The position numbers and the translations under genes were made by a program. From assembly GCF_002750855.1 (NCBI RefSeq), contig NZ_NWUC01000006.1, positions 277,842 to 341,841 on the forward strand: a stretch of 64,000 bases of DNA, written 5' to 3'. Below are positions 47,274-55,727 of the stretch, in pieces. Numbering within the stretch: position 1 is the first letter of the stretch; every line of letters starts with the position of its first letter. Source of the DNA: Neopararhizobium haloflavum (GTDB lineage Bacteria > Pseudomonadota > Alphaproteobacteria > Rhizobiales > Rhizobiaceae). The notes under the pieces are model-generated. The model ran no database searches and had not been told where the DNA came from. It saw only the letters and a program-made list of their open reading frames with translations.

Positions 47274-48359
47274 TCATCGCGACAATTTTCGATTGACGGA
47301 AGGTCCGGACCCGTCAACACCGCCGGTCGCAAAGCCTGGCGGCTGCACCGTCTGCAGCGTTTCCGGCGCCGCTCCCGCGATCCGTCGCAGGATCAGGCGT
47401 CCCATCTCGTGGCCGGCGACGAAGAGGTCTTCTTCGATCGTCTCGATGCGCGGCCGAACCGGCGCGAAGAGATTTGACGTCTTCTTGGCCACTATGCCCA
47501 CATCGACGCCCGGCACCAGCCCGCGATCGGTAAGCGCCGCCATGATCGCCAGCGCTGAAACCTCGCCGCCACAGACATAACCGTCCGGCGGATCGGGCCG
47601 CTGCAGCCGTTCCTCGATAAAGGCCTGAACCTCATGCGACGTGCTGTCGAGACTGATGCCGTCGAGCAGTTCGAAGGCGACGCCCTCGGCTCTGACGGCC
47701 TTCATGAAGCCGTAGCGCATGTGCTGAAAGAAGGTGAACCGCTCGGGCGGCAGAATGATCGCCGGCTTCTTGCGCCCGGCTGCGATCAGACGCTGCGTCG
47801 CCTCGAAGGCGAAGCGTTCGTTGTCGTAGTCCACATAGGCGTGCGGAACGGAAAGCTCGGTCCGGCCATGTGAGACGAAGGGAAAACCGTGCTCGACCAG
47901 CAATTTGACCCGCTCGTCGAACGGCTCGGTCCGTGAGAAGACAATTCCGTCCGCCATCCGGTTGCGCAGGATGTAGCGCACCGGCTCGATGCTCGGCTCA
48001 TTTTCGAAATGCGGCGTGATGACGAGGTGATAGGGCGTCGATCGCAAGGCCTCCGTCATGCCCTTGATGATCGATGTGCCGAAATTGATGATTTCCTCGT
48101 GCGGGTCGAGGATCAGGCTGATGACATTGGTGCGTCCCGTTCGAAGGCGCTGGGCGGCGCGGTCGGGAAGGTAGCCGATCTCCTCGGCAACCTGTCGTAC
48201 GCGCTGGCGCGTCTTCAGCGCGATCTGCGGCGCATCGCCAAGCGCCCGCGACACCGTCGTGACGGCCAGGCCGGTAATGTCGGCGATGGTGCGAAGCGTC
48301 GGTTTTCCGATCGCCTCGTCTGCCGCCGAACGCTGGCTGACATCGTCCGTTTCGCGCAT
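47274..48359 (-). CDS. LacI-family transcriptional repressor of the sugar operon
   Basis: Regulator of 361 residues. The N-terminal LacI helix-turn-helix is TLRTIADITGLAVTTVSRAL with the hinge DRAAQRLRTGRTNVISLIL. A periplasmic-binding-protein-like effector domain follows (SHGRTELSVPHAYVDYDNERFAFE, GGEVSALAIMAAL). It is divergent from the ABC sugar operon; two near-identical palindromic sites in the shared gap, one before each gene, suggest it represses both itself and the operon. It resembles AglR/other hexose regulators; the inducer is not known. Confidence 0.92.
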   Translation of the reverse strand: MRETDDVSQRSAADEAIGKPTLRTIADITGLAVTTVSRALGDAPQIALKTRQRVRQVAEEIGYLPDRAAQRLRTGRTNVISLILDPHEEIINFGTSIIKGMTEALRSTPYHLVITPHFENEPSIEPVRYILRNRMADGIVFSRTEPFDERVKLLVEHGFPFVSHGRTELSVPHAYVDYDNERFAFEATQRLIAAGRKKPAIILPPERFTFFQHMRYGFMKAVRAEGVAFELLDGISLDSTSHEVQAFIEERLQRPDPPDGYVCGGEVSALAIMAALTDRGLVPGVDVGIVAKKTSNLFAPVRPRIETIEEDLFVAGHEMGRLILRRIAGAAPETLQTVQPPGFATGGVDGSGPSVNRKLSR

Positions 48360-48380
48360 CGCGCGCCGTCCTCCCGAAAA

Positions 48381-48398
48381 ATTTATATCGTTATAAAT
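48381..48398. promoter_or_regulatory. LacI operator in its own promoter
   Basis: ATTTATATCGTTATAAAT, an imperfect palindrome, 22 bases before the lacI-type start codon. It overlaps a minus-strand promoter candidate TTGCCA-18-TTTATA. It shares the 12-mer ATCGTTATAAAT with the site at 48521-48532, so autoregulation is likely. Confidence 0.65.
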
Positions 48399-48500
48399 CC
48401 TAAAACCGGCCCTGTTGGCAAATGAAACTGTGCAACGGCTTGGATAAATATGCCGAAAACAAGAGCTTGGCGATATTTAAACCGATTTGATCTCAGGCGC

Positions 48501-48536
48501 TTGACAATTCCGTCGGTTGTATCGTTATAAATTTGG
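48501..48536 (+). promoter_or_regulatory. Sugar-operon promoter with overlapping LacI operator
   Basis: -35 TTGACA (48501-48506), 18-base spacer, -10 TTATAA (48525-48530). The operator TTGTATCGTTATAAATTTG (48518-48536) covers the -10 box, the classic arrangement for repression. The binding-protein ATG follows 41 bases later with GGGAGG as ribosome binding site. Confidence 0.7.
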
Positions 48537-48571
48537 ATCGCCGGATAAACCGGATCGTTTGGGAGGTTTCC

Positions 48572-49831
48572 ATGACTATTCGCACCATCACGAGACTTGC
48601 AGCCGGGACGGCGCTCGTCGCGCTCAGCGTCGGCGTCGCCCATGCCCAGGAGGAATCGGTCGAGGTTCTGCACTGGTGGACGGCTGGCGGTGAAGCGGCC
48701 GCAGTCGGCGTGCTGAAGGAGAATCTGGAAGGCGAGGGCATCACCTGGTCCGACATGCCGGTCGCCGGCGGGTCCGGTCAGGCCGCGATGACGGCCCTGC
48801 GCGCCCGCGTCACGTCCGGCGATCCGCCGACGGCCGTCCAGATGCTCGGCTATGACATCAAGGACTGGGCAGAGCTCGGCGTCGTGGCCAACCTCAACGA
48901 ACTGGCCGAGGAAGAGGGCTGGGACGAGGTCATTCCGGCGGCCATTCAGGAATTCTCCAAGTATGACGACCAGTGGATCGCCGCGCCGGTCAATGTGCAC
49001 TCCACCAACTGGCTGTGGATCAACAAGGCTGCCTTTGACGAATATGGCGGCGAGGAACCGCAGGACATGGACGAGCTCTACACGATGCTCGACGCGTTCG
49101 AGGAACAGGGCATCATCCCGCTCGCCCATGGCGGCCAGCCGTGGCAGGACGGCACGCTCTGGGAAGCTGTCGTGCTCTCCGTCGGGGGCATGGACTTCTA
49201 CAAGCAGGCGATCATCGACCTCGACGAGGAAGCGCTGTCGGGCGACACCATGCGTGAGGTCTTCGACCACATGACGAAGCTCAGCGGCTACTTCGACGAG
49301 AACTTCACCGGCCGCGACTTCAACCTCACCACGGCGATGGTCATCGAGGGCGAGGCCGGCGCGCAGGAGATGGGCGATTGGGCCAAGGCAGAATTCCTCA
49401 ATGCCGATCAGGTTCCGGGCGAGGATTTCGTCTGCATGCGCTTCCCGGGAACCCAGGGCGACGTGCTCTTCAACTCCGACCAGTTCGTCATGTTCGAAGT
49501 CGGTGAGGACAAGCGCGACGCTCAGCTGAAGATGGCCTCGGCCGTGATGGATCCGGCCTTCCAGGTCGCGTTCAACACCGTGAAGGGCTCGGTTCCCGCT
49601 CGCACCGACATCGAGGACACCGAGTTCGACGATTGCGGCAAGAAGGGCATGCAGGAACTGGCCGAAGCCGCCGAGAACGGCACGCTCGCCGGATCGCTGG
49701 CCCATGGCCACGCTCAGCCCTCGGCCGTCAAGGAAGCCGTCTTCGACGTCGTCACCCAGCATCTCAACGGTCAGATCAGCACCGACGAGGCCCTGGAGCA
49801 GCTGCCGCAGGCGATCGCTTCCGCCCAATAA
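48572..49831 (+). CDS. ABC sugar transporter substrate-binding protein (glucose/mannose type)
   Basis: Periplasmic protein of 419 residues with a signal peptide ending VAHA-QE. The mature sequence ([79 protein letters not shown]) resembles the GtsA/GltB glucose-mannose binding proteins, so a hexose or glucoside is the likely ligand. First gene of a eight-gene plus-strand run. GGGAGG seven bases upstream supports ATG 48572. Confidence 0.9.
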   Translation: MTIRTITRLAAGTALVALSVGVAHAQEESVEVLHWWTAGGEAAAVGVLKENLEGEGITWSDMPVAGGSGQAAMTALRARVTSGDPPTAVQMLGYDIKDWAELGVVANLNELAEEEGWDEVIPAAIQEFSKYDDQWIAAPVNVHSTNWLWINKAAFDEYGGEEPQDMDELYTMLDAFEEQGIIPLAHGGQPWQDGTLWEAVVLSVGGMDFYKQAIIDLDEEALSGDTMREVFDHMTKLSGYFDENFTGRDFNLTTAMVIEGEAGAQEMGDWAKAEFLNADQVPGEDFVCMRFPGTQGDVLFNSDQFVMFEVGEDKRDAQLKMASAVMDPAFQVAFNTVKGSVPARTDIEDTEFDDCGKKGMQELAEAAENGTLAGSLAHGHAQPSAVKEAVFDVVTQHLNGQISTDEALEQLPQAIASAQ

Positions 49832-49860
49832 GCGGCTGGTGCATCCAACCATCAGAAATG

Positions 49861-49890
49861 GCATGACCGAAACCCTGGTTTCGGTCATGC
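49861..49890 (+). repeat. Long stem-loop between binding-protein and permease genes
   Basis: Perfect 14-bp inverted repeat GCATGACCGAAACC / GGTTTCGGTCATGC separated by two bases, followed by TCTTTG. It lies 29 bases after the binding-protein stop codon and 34 before the first permease. Such hairpins usually stop part of the transcripts or stabilise the upstream mRNA, so that the binding protein is made in excess over the membrane subunits. Confidence 0.75.
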
Positions 49891-49924
49891 TCTTTGCCAC
49901 CGTCGACAGCATGGGGAGGACGGC

Positions 49925-50845
49925 ATGACGCTGACTGTGGACGCGGTCGAGCCGGTGCGCCGCAAGGCGGGCGTGCTCGACAGGGTGCGCGACATCCTGC
50001 CCAAGATCGTGCTGGCGCCGTCATTCGCGCTGATCCTGTTCTTCGTCTACGGCTTCATCCTGTGGACGCTCTATCTGTCCTTCACCAATTCGCGCATCCT
50101 GCCGATCTACGAGATCGTCGGCTTCGACGCCTACATCAATCTCTGGTCCCAGCCCAACTGGTACATGGCGCTGAAGAATCTCGCGATCTTCGGCACGCTC
50201 TATATCGGCCTGTGCATCGCCATCGGCCTGCTGCTCGCCATCCTCCTCGACCAGAAGATCCGCGGCGAGGGTGTGCTGCGCCCTATCTTCCTCTACCCCA
50301 TGGCCCTGTCCTTCGTGGTCACCGGCACGGCCTGGAAGTGGTTCCTCAATCCCGGTCTCGGGCTTGAGCGCACCATGCAGCAATGGGGGTTCGAAAACTT
50401 CCAGTTCGACTGGCTGACGAGCACCGACATGGCGATCTATTGCGTCGTCATCGCCGGCGTCTGGCAGGCGTCCGGTTTTGTCATGGCCATGTTTCTGGCG
50501 GGCCTTCGCGGCATCGACGGCGAGATCATCAAGGCTGCCCAGATCGACGGCGCCTCGTCCTTCTCCATCTACCGCCGCATCGTCATCCCGCTCTTGCGCC
50601 CGGCCTTCCTGTCGGCGGTCATCGTTCTGGCGCACATGGCGATCAAGTCCTATGACCTTGTCATTGCGCTCACCGGCGGCGGTCCGGGCAATGCAACCGA
50701 GTTGCCCTCGACCTTCATGTATTCCTACACCTTCACCCGCAGCCAGATGGCCGTCGGTTCGGCCAGCGCGATCATGATGCTGATGGGTATCACCGCGATC
50801 ATCGTGCCCTACCTCTATTCGGAACTGAGGGAGCCAGCACGATGA
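49925..50845 (+). CDS. ABC sugar transporter permease 1 (MalF type)
   Basis: Inner-membrane subunit of 306 residues with six hydrophobic helices. The EAA loop is EIIKAAQIDGASSFSIYRRIVIPLLRP. It belongs to the carbohydrate-uptake CUT1 permeases. GGGGAGG five bases upstream of the ATG gives it a strong ribosome binding site. Its stop overlaps permease 2 by four bases (ATGA). Confidence 0.92.
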   Translation: MTLTVDAVEPVRRKAGVLDRVRDILPKIVLAPSFALILFFVYGFILWTLYLSFTNSRILPIYEIVGFDAYINLWSQPNWYMALKNLAIFGTLYIGLCIAIGLLLAILLDQKIRGEGVLRPIFLYPMALSFVVTGTAWKWFLNPGLGLERTMQQWGFENFQFDWLTSTDMAIYCVVIAGVWQASGFVMAMFLAGLRGIDGEIIKAAQIDGASSFSIYRRIVIPLLRPAFLSAVIVLAHMAIKSYDLVIALTGGGPGNATELPSTFMYSYTFTRSQMAVGSASAIMMLMGITAIIVPYLYSELREPAR

Positions 50846-51723
50846 GCACCGCCACCGCATCCGTCTCTCCGGGATCCGCGCGCGCCGCCCGTTTCGTGAT
50901 CTACGGCCTCCTGCTGCTGTTCGCCTTCATCTACCTGCTGCCGTTCTTCGTGATGCTCGTCACGTCGCTGAAGCCGCTGGCCGAGATCCGCTCCGGCAAC
51001 ATGCTGGCCCTTCCGCAATCGCCCTCGCTCGATGCCTGGGCCAAGGCCTGGGGCACGGCCTGCATCGGCGTCGACTGCTCGGGCATCAAGGGTTATTTCT
51101 GGAACTCGATCAGGATGGTGGTGCCGGCCGTCGCGATCTCCACGATCCTCGGTGCGCTCAACGGCTATGTACTGACCAAATGGCGCTTTCCCGGCCACAA
51201 GCTGGTATTCGGCATGATGCTGTTCGCCTGTTTCATCCCGTTCCAGGCGGTGCTCATTCCGATGGCGCGGGTCCTCGGCATCATCGGATTGGCCAACACC
51301 ACCTCGGGCCTGATCCTCGTTCACGTGGTCTATGGCCTTGGGTTCACGACGCTCTTCTTCCGCAACTACTACGAGGCGTTCCCCGACGAGCTGATCAAGG
51401 CCGCGCAGATCGACGGCGCCGGATTTTTCCGGATCTTCTGGCGCATCCTGCTGCCGAGCTCGGGTCCGATCATCGTGGTCACGGTGATCTACCAGTTCAC
51501 CAACATCTGGAACGACTTCCTGTTCGGTGTCTCCTTCGCCTCGGGCGGCGGTGCGCCGATGACGGTGGCGCTGAACAACCTCGTGTCCTCCTCGACCGGC
51601 GTGAAGGAATACAATGTCGACATGGCCGCCGCGATGTTCGCCGCCTTGCCGACGCTGATCGTCTATGTCGTCGCAGGCCGGTATTTCGTGCGTGGCCTGA
51701 TGGCCGGCGCAGTCAAAGGGTAG
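50842..51723 (+). CDS. ABC sugar transporter permease 2 (MalG type)
   Basis: Second CUT1 permease, 293 residues, six hydrophobic segments. EAA loop ELIKAAQIDGAGFFRIFWRILLPSSGP. A Cys-containing periplasmic insertion (GTACIGVDCSGIKGYFWNS) follows the first helix, as in glucose/mannose-type permeases. Translationally coupled to permease 1 and five bases ahead of the ATPase gene. Confidence 0.92.
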   Translation: MSTATASVSPGSARAARFVIYGLLLLFAFIYLLPFFVMLVTSLKPLAEIRSGNMLALPQSPSLDAWAKAWGTACIGVDCSGIKGYFWNSIRMVVPAVAISTILGALNGYVLTKWRFPGHKLVFGMMLFACFIPFQAVLIPMARVLGIIGLANTTSGLILVHVVYGLGFTTLFFRNYYEAFPDELIKAAQIDGAGFFRIFWRILLPSSGPIIVVTVIYQFTNIWNDFLFGVSFASGGGAPMTVALNNLVSSSTGVKEYNVDMAAAMFAALPTLIVYVVAGRYFVRGLMAGAVKG

Positions 51724-51728
51724 AACCG

Positions 51729-52844
51729 ATGAGCTTTCTGGAAATCCGCGATCTTTATAAGACCATCGGCGGCGTCAATATTCTCAAGGGCATCGACATC
51801 GAGCTCGACAAGGGCGGCTTCCTCGTGCTCGTCGGCCCCTCGGGCTGCGGCAAGTCCACCTTGCTCAACACCGTCGCGGGCCTGACCGATGTCACCAGGG
51901 GCGAGGTCGTCATCGATGGCGAGGTGGTCAACGATCTCCACCCCTCCAAGCGCGACATCGCCATGGTGTTCCAGTCCTATGCGCTCTATCCAAACATGAC
52001 GGTCGAGGGAAACATCGCCTTTGCCCTGGAGATGCGCGGCGTGCCGAAGGCCGACCGTGACGAGGCCGTGAAAGCGGCCGCAAAGACGCTGCAGATCGAG
52101 CATCTGCTGAAGCGCCGCCCCAGCCAGTTGTCGGGCGGCCAGCGACAGCGCGTCGCCATGGGTCGCGCGCTCGTGCGCAAGCCGCGCGTCTTCCTGTTCG
52201 ACGAACCGCTGTCGAACCTCGATGCCAAGCTGCGGGTTGAGATGCGCGCCGAGATCAAGCGTCTCCACCGCGATACCGGCGCGACGATCGTCTACGTCAC
52301 GCACGACCAGATCGAGGCGATGACCATGGCCACCAAGATCGCCGTGATGAAGGAAGGCGTGGTCCAGCAGGTCGGCACGCCCGATGAGATCTATCGCATG
52401 CCATCCAACCTTTTCGTCGCCGATTTCATGGGCTCGCCGGCCATGAATCTGTTGGAGGGCAGGATCGCCGGAGGCGATGGCACCGCCCGCATCCAGCTGA
52501 CGCGCAACGGCGACACGCCGGTTGAACTCGCCGTGCCCCCGACGGTGCGCGAGACGGCCCTTCGGGATGGCCAGCCGGTCATCCTCGGCATCCGTCCGGA
52601 GGCCATAACCGATACCGGACTGACCGATCCGCGCGCCAAGGCCGTCAGCATCGTCCACGCGCCCGTCGATCTCGTGGAACCGACCGGGTCCGACACCTTC
52701 GTCGTGACGCAGCTTGCCGGCAAGGAAGTGACCGCCAGGGTGCGCTCCGACGTTGCGGCAAAGGCCGGCGAGACGTTCGAGTTCGCCTTCAATCTCGACC
52801 GCGCCGTGGTCTTCGATCCCGCGACGACAGAGCGGCTTCGCTAG
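51729..52844 (+). CDS. ABC sugar transporter ATP-binding protein (UgpC/MalK type)
   Basis: ATPase of 371 residues. Walker A GPSGCGKSTLLN, Q-loop MVFQSYALYPNMT, signature LSGGQRQRVAMGRALVR, Walker B VFLFDEPLSNLDAKLR, H-loop YVTHDQIEAMTMA. A C-terminal TOBE-like regulatory domain (about residues 240-371, VILGIRPEAI) is the mark of MalK-type ATPases. One of these proteins often serves several sugar importers. ATG at 51729 is the family start; the frame is open far upstream but inside permease 2. Confidence 0.94.
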   Translation: MSFLEIRDLYKTIGGVNILKGIDIELDKGGFLVLVGPSGCGKSTLLNTVAGLTDVTRGEVVIDGEVVNDLHPSKRDIAMVFQSYALYPNMTVEGNIAFALEMRGVPKADRDEAVKAAAKTLQIEHLLKRRPSQLSGGQRQRVAMGRALVRKPRVFLFDEPLSNLDAKLRVEMRAEIKRLHRDTGATIVYVTHDQIEAMTMATKIAVMKEGVVQQVGTPDEIYRMPSNLFVADFMGSPAMNLLEGRIAGGDGTARIQLTRNGDTPVELAVPPTVRETALRDGQPVILGIRPEAITDTGLTDPRAKAVSIVHAPVDLVEPTGSDTFVVTQLAGKEVTARVRSDVAAKAGETFEFAFNLDRAVVFDPATTERLR

Positions 52845-52874
52845 CTCCCGGCTCCTTCTGAAAAGCACGGCGCG

Positions 52875-53771
52875 ATGTATATCGGCATCGATTGGGGTGG
52901 CACCAAGATGGAAGCGATCGCGCTCGCCGCAGACGGCGTCGAGCGCGCGCGCCACCGTGTCGACACACCGAAAGGCGGCTACGAGGCCTGCATTAGCGCG
53001 GTCTGCGGTCTGGTCGCGAGGATGGAGAGCGATACGGGCGAAGTCGGCAGCGTCGGCCTCGGCATTCCCGGCAGCCCCTCGCCGCGCACCGGCGTCATTC
53101 GAAACGCCAACACCACGATTCTCAACGGCCGTCCGCTCGGCAAGGATTTGCACGATGCCCTGGGCCGACCGGTACGCCTGACCAACGATGCCAATTGTCT
53201 GGCTGTGTCGGAGGCCGTCGACGGAGCCGGCAGCGACAGCAGGGTCGTCTTCGGTATCATTCTCGGCACGGGTCATGGCGGTGGGCTGGTCATCGACCAC
53301 AAGGTCCATCCCGGCTTTCAGGGCCTTGCCGCCGAGATCGGCCACTATCCGCTGCCGTGGATGACGGCGGAGGAATATCCCGGCCACATGTGCTGGTGCG
53401 GCAAGCGCGGCTGTCTGGAAATGTACGCCTGCGGCACCGGCTTCGAGCTCGACTACCGCTTGACGACGGGCGCGGTGAAGCGTGGCCGCGCCATCATCGA
53501 TGCCAAGCGCGCCGGCGACCCTGTGGCCGGCGCCGTTTATGACCGCTTCGCCGATCGTCTTGCCCGCAGCATCGCCATCCTCGTCAATGTGGTCGATCCC
53601 GATGTCTTCGTCTTTGGGGGAGGGATGTCGGCGATCGATGAGCTTTATGACGATGTCCCGCCTCTGGTCACGTCCTATGTTTTCGGAGACAGTTTCGAAA
53701 CGCCGATCCGGAAGGCGCGTCACGGCGACAGTTCGGGCGTGCGCGGCGCAGCGTGGCTATGGAAGGAGTGA
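52875..53771 (+). CDS. ROK-family sugar kinase
   Basis: Kinase of 298 residues. ATP-binding GIDWGGTKMEAI at the N-terminus, the catalytic base Asp in LTNDANCLAVSEA, GTGHGGGLVI, and the ROK zinc motif CWCGKRGCLE with the preceding His in GHMCWCG/EIGHYPL. Fructokinase-like or N-acetylglucosamine-kinase-like specificity is possible. In this operon it would phosphorylate the imported or isomerised hexose. 30 bases after the ATPase gene. Confidence 0.92.
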   Translation: MYIGIDWGGTKMEAIALAADGVERARHRVDTPKGGYEACISAVCGLVARMESDTGEVGSVGLGIPGSPSPRTGVIRNANTTILNGRPLGKDLHDALGRPVRLTNDANCLAVSEAVDGAGSDSRVVFGIILGTGHGGGLVIDHKVHPGFQGLAAEIGHYPLPWMTAEEYPGHMCWCGKRGCLEMYACGTGFELDYRLTTGAVKRGRAIIDAKRAGDPVAGAVYDRFADRLARSIAILVNVVDPDVFVFGGGMSAIDELYDDVPPLVTSYVFGDSFETPIRKARHGDSSGVRGAAWLWKE

Positions 53772-53776
53772 GCCGC

Positions 53777-54268
53777 ATGGAAATCGACAGCGATCTCGAC
53801 CATATCGCCCGCCAGGAGACGCTCTTGAAGTTCCAGCGCTTCGATGCCGATCTCGCCTGGAAGATCGGGCGGACGCTGCATGATCGCGCGTCGGCACGCT
53901 CGGTGCCGGTGACGATCGATGTCAGCCTTTTTTCCATGCAGATGTTCTTTGCCGCCATGCATGGCGCGACCCCGGACAATATCGGCTGGGTCCGGCGCAA
54001 GAAGAACACGGTCTTTCGTTTCCTGCGGTCGAGCTATGCCACCGGGCTGATGCTGAAGCGCGACAAGACCACGTTGGCCGCGAAGTTCGCGCTTCCCGAT
54101 GCCGACTATGCCGCACATGGCGGCAGCTTTCCGCTCACGGTCGAGGGCGCCGGTGTCATCGGCGCCGTCACCGTCTCCGGTTTGCCCCAAAGGGACGACC
54201 ATTCTATGGTCGTCGAAGCGCTGGCCAGCGTGCTCGGCAAGGATCCGGCCAAGCTGCGCCTGCCTTGA
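53777..54268 (+). CDS. UPF0303 family protein (HbpS/GlcG-like domain)
   Basis: Protein of 163 residues with the haem-degrading/GlcG-type domain of the UPF0303 family (LLKFQRFDADLAWKIG, SVPVTIDVSLFSMQMFFAAM, GSFPLTVEGAGVIGAVTVSGLPQRDDH). Despite the domain name, the function of UPF0303 members is unsettled. Its place between a ROK kinase and an AGE-family epimerase suggests a role tied to sugar use. AAGGAG eight bases upstream picks ATG 53777 over an earlier in-frame ATG inside the kinase gene. Confidence 0.83.
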   Translation: MEIDSDLDHIARQETLLKFQRFDADLAWKIGRTLHDRASARSVPVTIDVSLFSMQMFFAAMHGATPDNIGWVRRKKNTVFRFLRSSYATGLMLKRDKTTLAAKFALPDADYAAHGGSFPLTVEGAGVIGAVTVSGLPQRDDHSMVVEALASVLGKDPAKLRLP

Positions 54269-54278
54269 GGGGACCGCG

Positions 54279-55436
54279 ATGAATATCCGCGAGAGAGCCG
54301 AACGCCTGACGGCCTGGCTGGAAGGCGCCGCCCTGCCGCTCTGGCGCGAGCGCGGCTTTTCGGCCGGCATGGGCTTTGCGGAGACGATCGCGCAGGATGG
54401 CCGCGCCACCACGGACGATGTGCGCGCCCGGGTCAATCCGCGGCAGGTCTATTGTTTCGCCGAAGCCGGCCGGCGCGGCTGGCCGGGCGACTGGCGCACC
54501 GCCGTGCTTGGCGGGCTTGAACGTTTCGATCGGGTCTACCGGCGGCCCGATGGGTTCTACGGTCATCTGGCAACGTGCGAGGGCAGTCTGATCGACGACC
54601 GGTTCGATCTCTACAATCAGGCCTTTGCACTCCTTGCGTTTGCCGCGATCGCCGAGGCGATGCCGGAGCGCAAGCCGGAGATGGCAGCCCGTGCGCTCAG
54701 CCTGCTTGAGGCGCTGCGCGCGCGCTTTGCCCATCCAAAGGGCGGCTTTCACGAGTCCGAGCCACCGGCACCGCCGCTGCGCTCCAACCCGCATATGCAT
54801 CTATTCGAGGCGGCCCAGGCCTGGGAAACGGTCGCCGGTGTCGAGGCCGGACCGTGGCGCGATCTGGCCGACGAGATCGCCGAGCTGTGCCTTGCGCGCT
54901 TCATCGACCCGGCCGGCGGTTTCCTGCGCGAATTCTTCGATCTTGGCTGGCAGCCGGCCGAAGGCGAGGCCGGCAGTGTCGTGGAACCGGGCCATCAGTT
55001 CGAATGGGCGTGGCTGCTGGCGCGGTGGGCCCGGCGCCGTGGGGGGCGGACCGAAGCCGTGCGACGCGCGGCGCGGCTGTTCGCGGTTGGCGAAACCCAT
55101 GGCGTGGATGGTCACCGCGGTGTCGCGGTCATGACCTTGTCAGATGCGCTCGTCGTCGTCGATCCGATCGCGCGCCTATGGGTGCAGACCGAATGGCTGA
55201 AGAGCGCCGTTTTGCTCGCCGTGCTTGCCAAGGGCGAAGAGCGCGAACGCTATCTCGCATCGGCCGAGCGGGCAGGCGATGCGCTTGCCGCGTTCATTGC
55301 CACCAGTCAGCCGGGGCTCTGGCACGACAAGCAGCGGGCCGATGGCACCTTCGTCGACGAACCGGCGCCGGCGAGTAGTTTCTATCATATCGTCTGCGCG
55401 ATCGGCGAATTGGATGATCGCCTGCAGGAGCTGTGA
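54279..55436 (+). CDS. AGE-family epimerase/isomerase
   Basis: Alpha6/alpha6-barrel enzyme of 385 residues related to N-acylglucosamine 2-epimerase, mannose isomerase and cellobiose 2-epimerase. Conserved pieces: RQVYCFAEAGRRGWPGD, YNQAFALLAFAA, NPHMHLFEAAQAWE, EPGHQFEWAWLLARW. The two His clusters form the catalytic pair of the family. With a hexose importer and a ROK kinase in the same operon, mannose-to-fructose isomerisation fits well. It starts ten bases after the UPF0303 gene. Confidence 0.9.
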   Translation: MNIRERAERLTAWLEGAALPLWRERGFSAGMGFAETIAQDGRATTDDVRARVNPRQVYCFAEAGRRGWPGDWRTAVLGGLERFDRVYRRPDGFYGHLATCEGSLIDDRFDLYNQAFALLAFAAIAEAMPERKPEMAARALSLLEALRARFAHPKGGFHESEPPAPPLRSNPHMHLFEAAQAWETVAGVEAGPWRDLADEIAELCLARFIDPAGGFLREFFDLGWQPAEGEAGSVVEPGHQFEWAWLLARWARRRGGRTEAVRRAARLFAVGETHGVDGHRGVAVMTLSDALVVVDPIARLWVQTEWLKSAVLLAVLAKGEERERYLASAERAGDALAAFIATSQPGLWHDKQRADGTFVDEPAPASSFYHIVCAIGELDDRLQEL

Positions 55437-55441
55437 GGGCC

Positions 55442-55720
55442 ATGAGCGCGCCGCGCATCACCATCGAATACTGCACGCAATGCAATTGGATGTTGCGCGC
55501 CGCCTGGCTCGCGCAGGAGCTGCTGTCGACCTTTGGCCAGGACCTGGCCGAAGTCGCCCTCAAGCCGGGAACCGGCGGCGTCTTCGAAATCCGGGTCACG
55601 GACACGCTCGTGTGGGAACGCAAGCGCGACGGCGGCTTCCCGGAGGCAAAGGTCCTGAAGCAGCGCGTGCGCGATTGCGTCTGGCCGGGCCGCGATCTCG
55701 GCCATTCCGACCGAAACTGA
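55442..55720 (+). CDS. SelT/SelW/SelH-family redox protein
   Basis: 92-residue thioredoxin-like protein. The N-terminal ITIEYCTQCNWMLRAAWLAQE carries the C-x-x-C motif with Cys where animals have selenocysteine, and LKPGTGGVFEIRV-type sequence and LVWERKRDGGFPEAKVLKQRVRD complete the Rdx fold. Bacterial members are of unknown function. It starts five bases after the AGE stop, so it is the last gene of the sugar operon. Converges with tadC, with seven bases between them. Confidence 0.9.
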   Translation: MSAPRITIEYCTQCNWMLRAAWLAQELLSTFGQDLAEVALKPGTGGVFEIRVTDTLVWERKRDGGFPEAKVLKQRVRDCVWPGRDLGHSDRN

Positions 55721-55727
55721 CAAAGCC

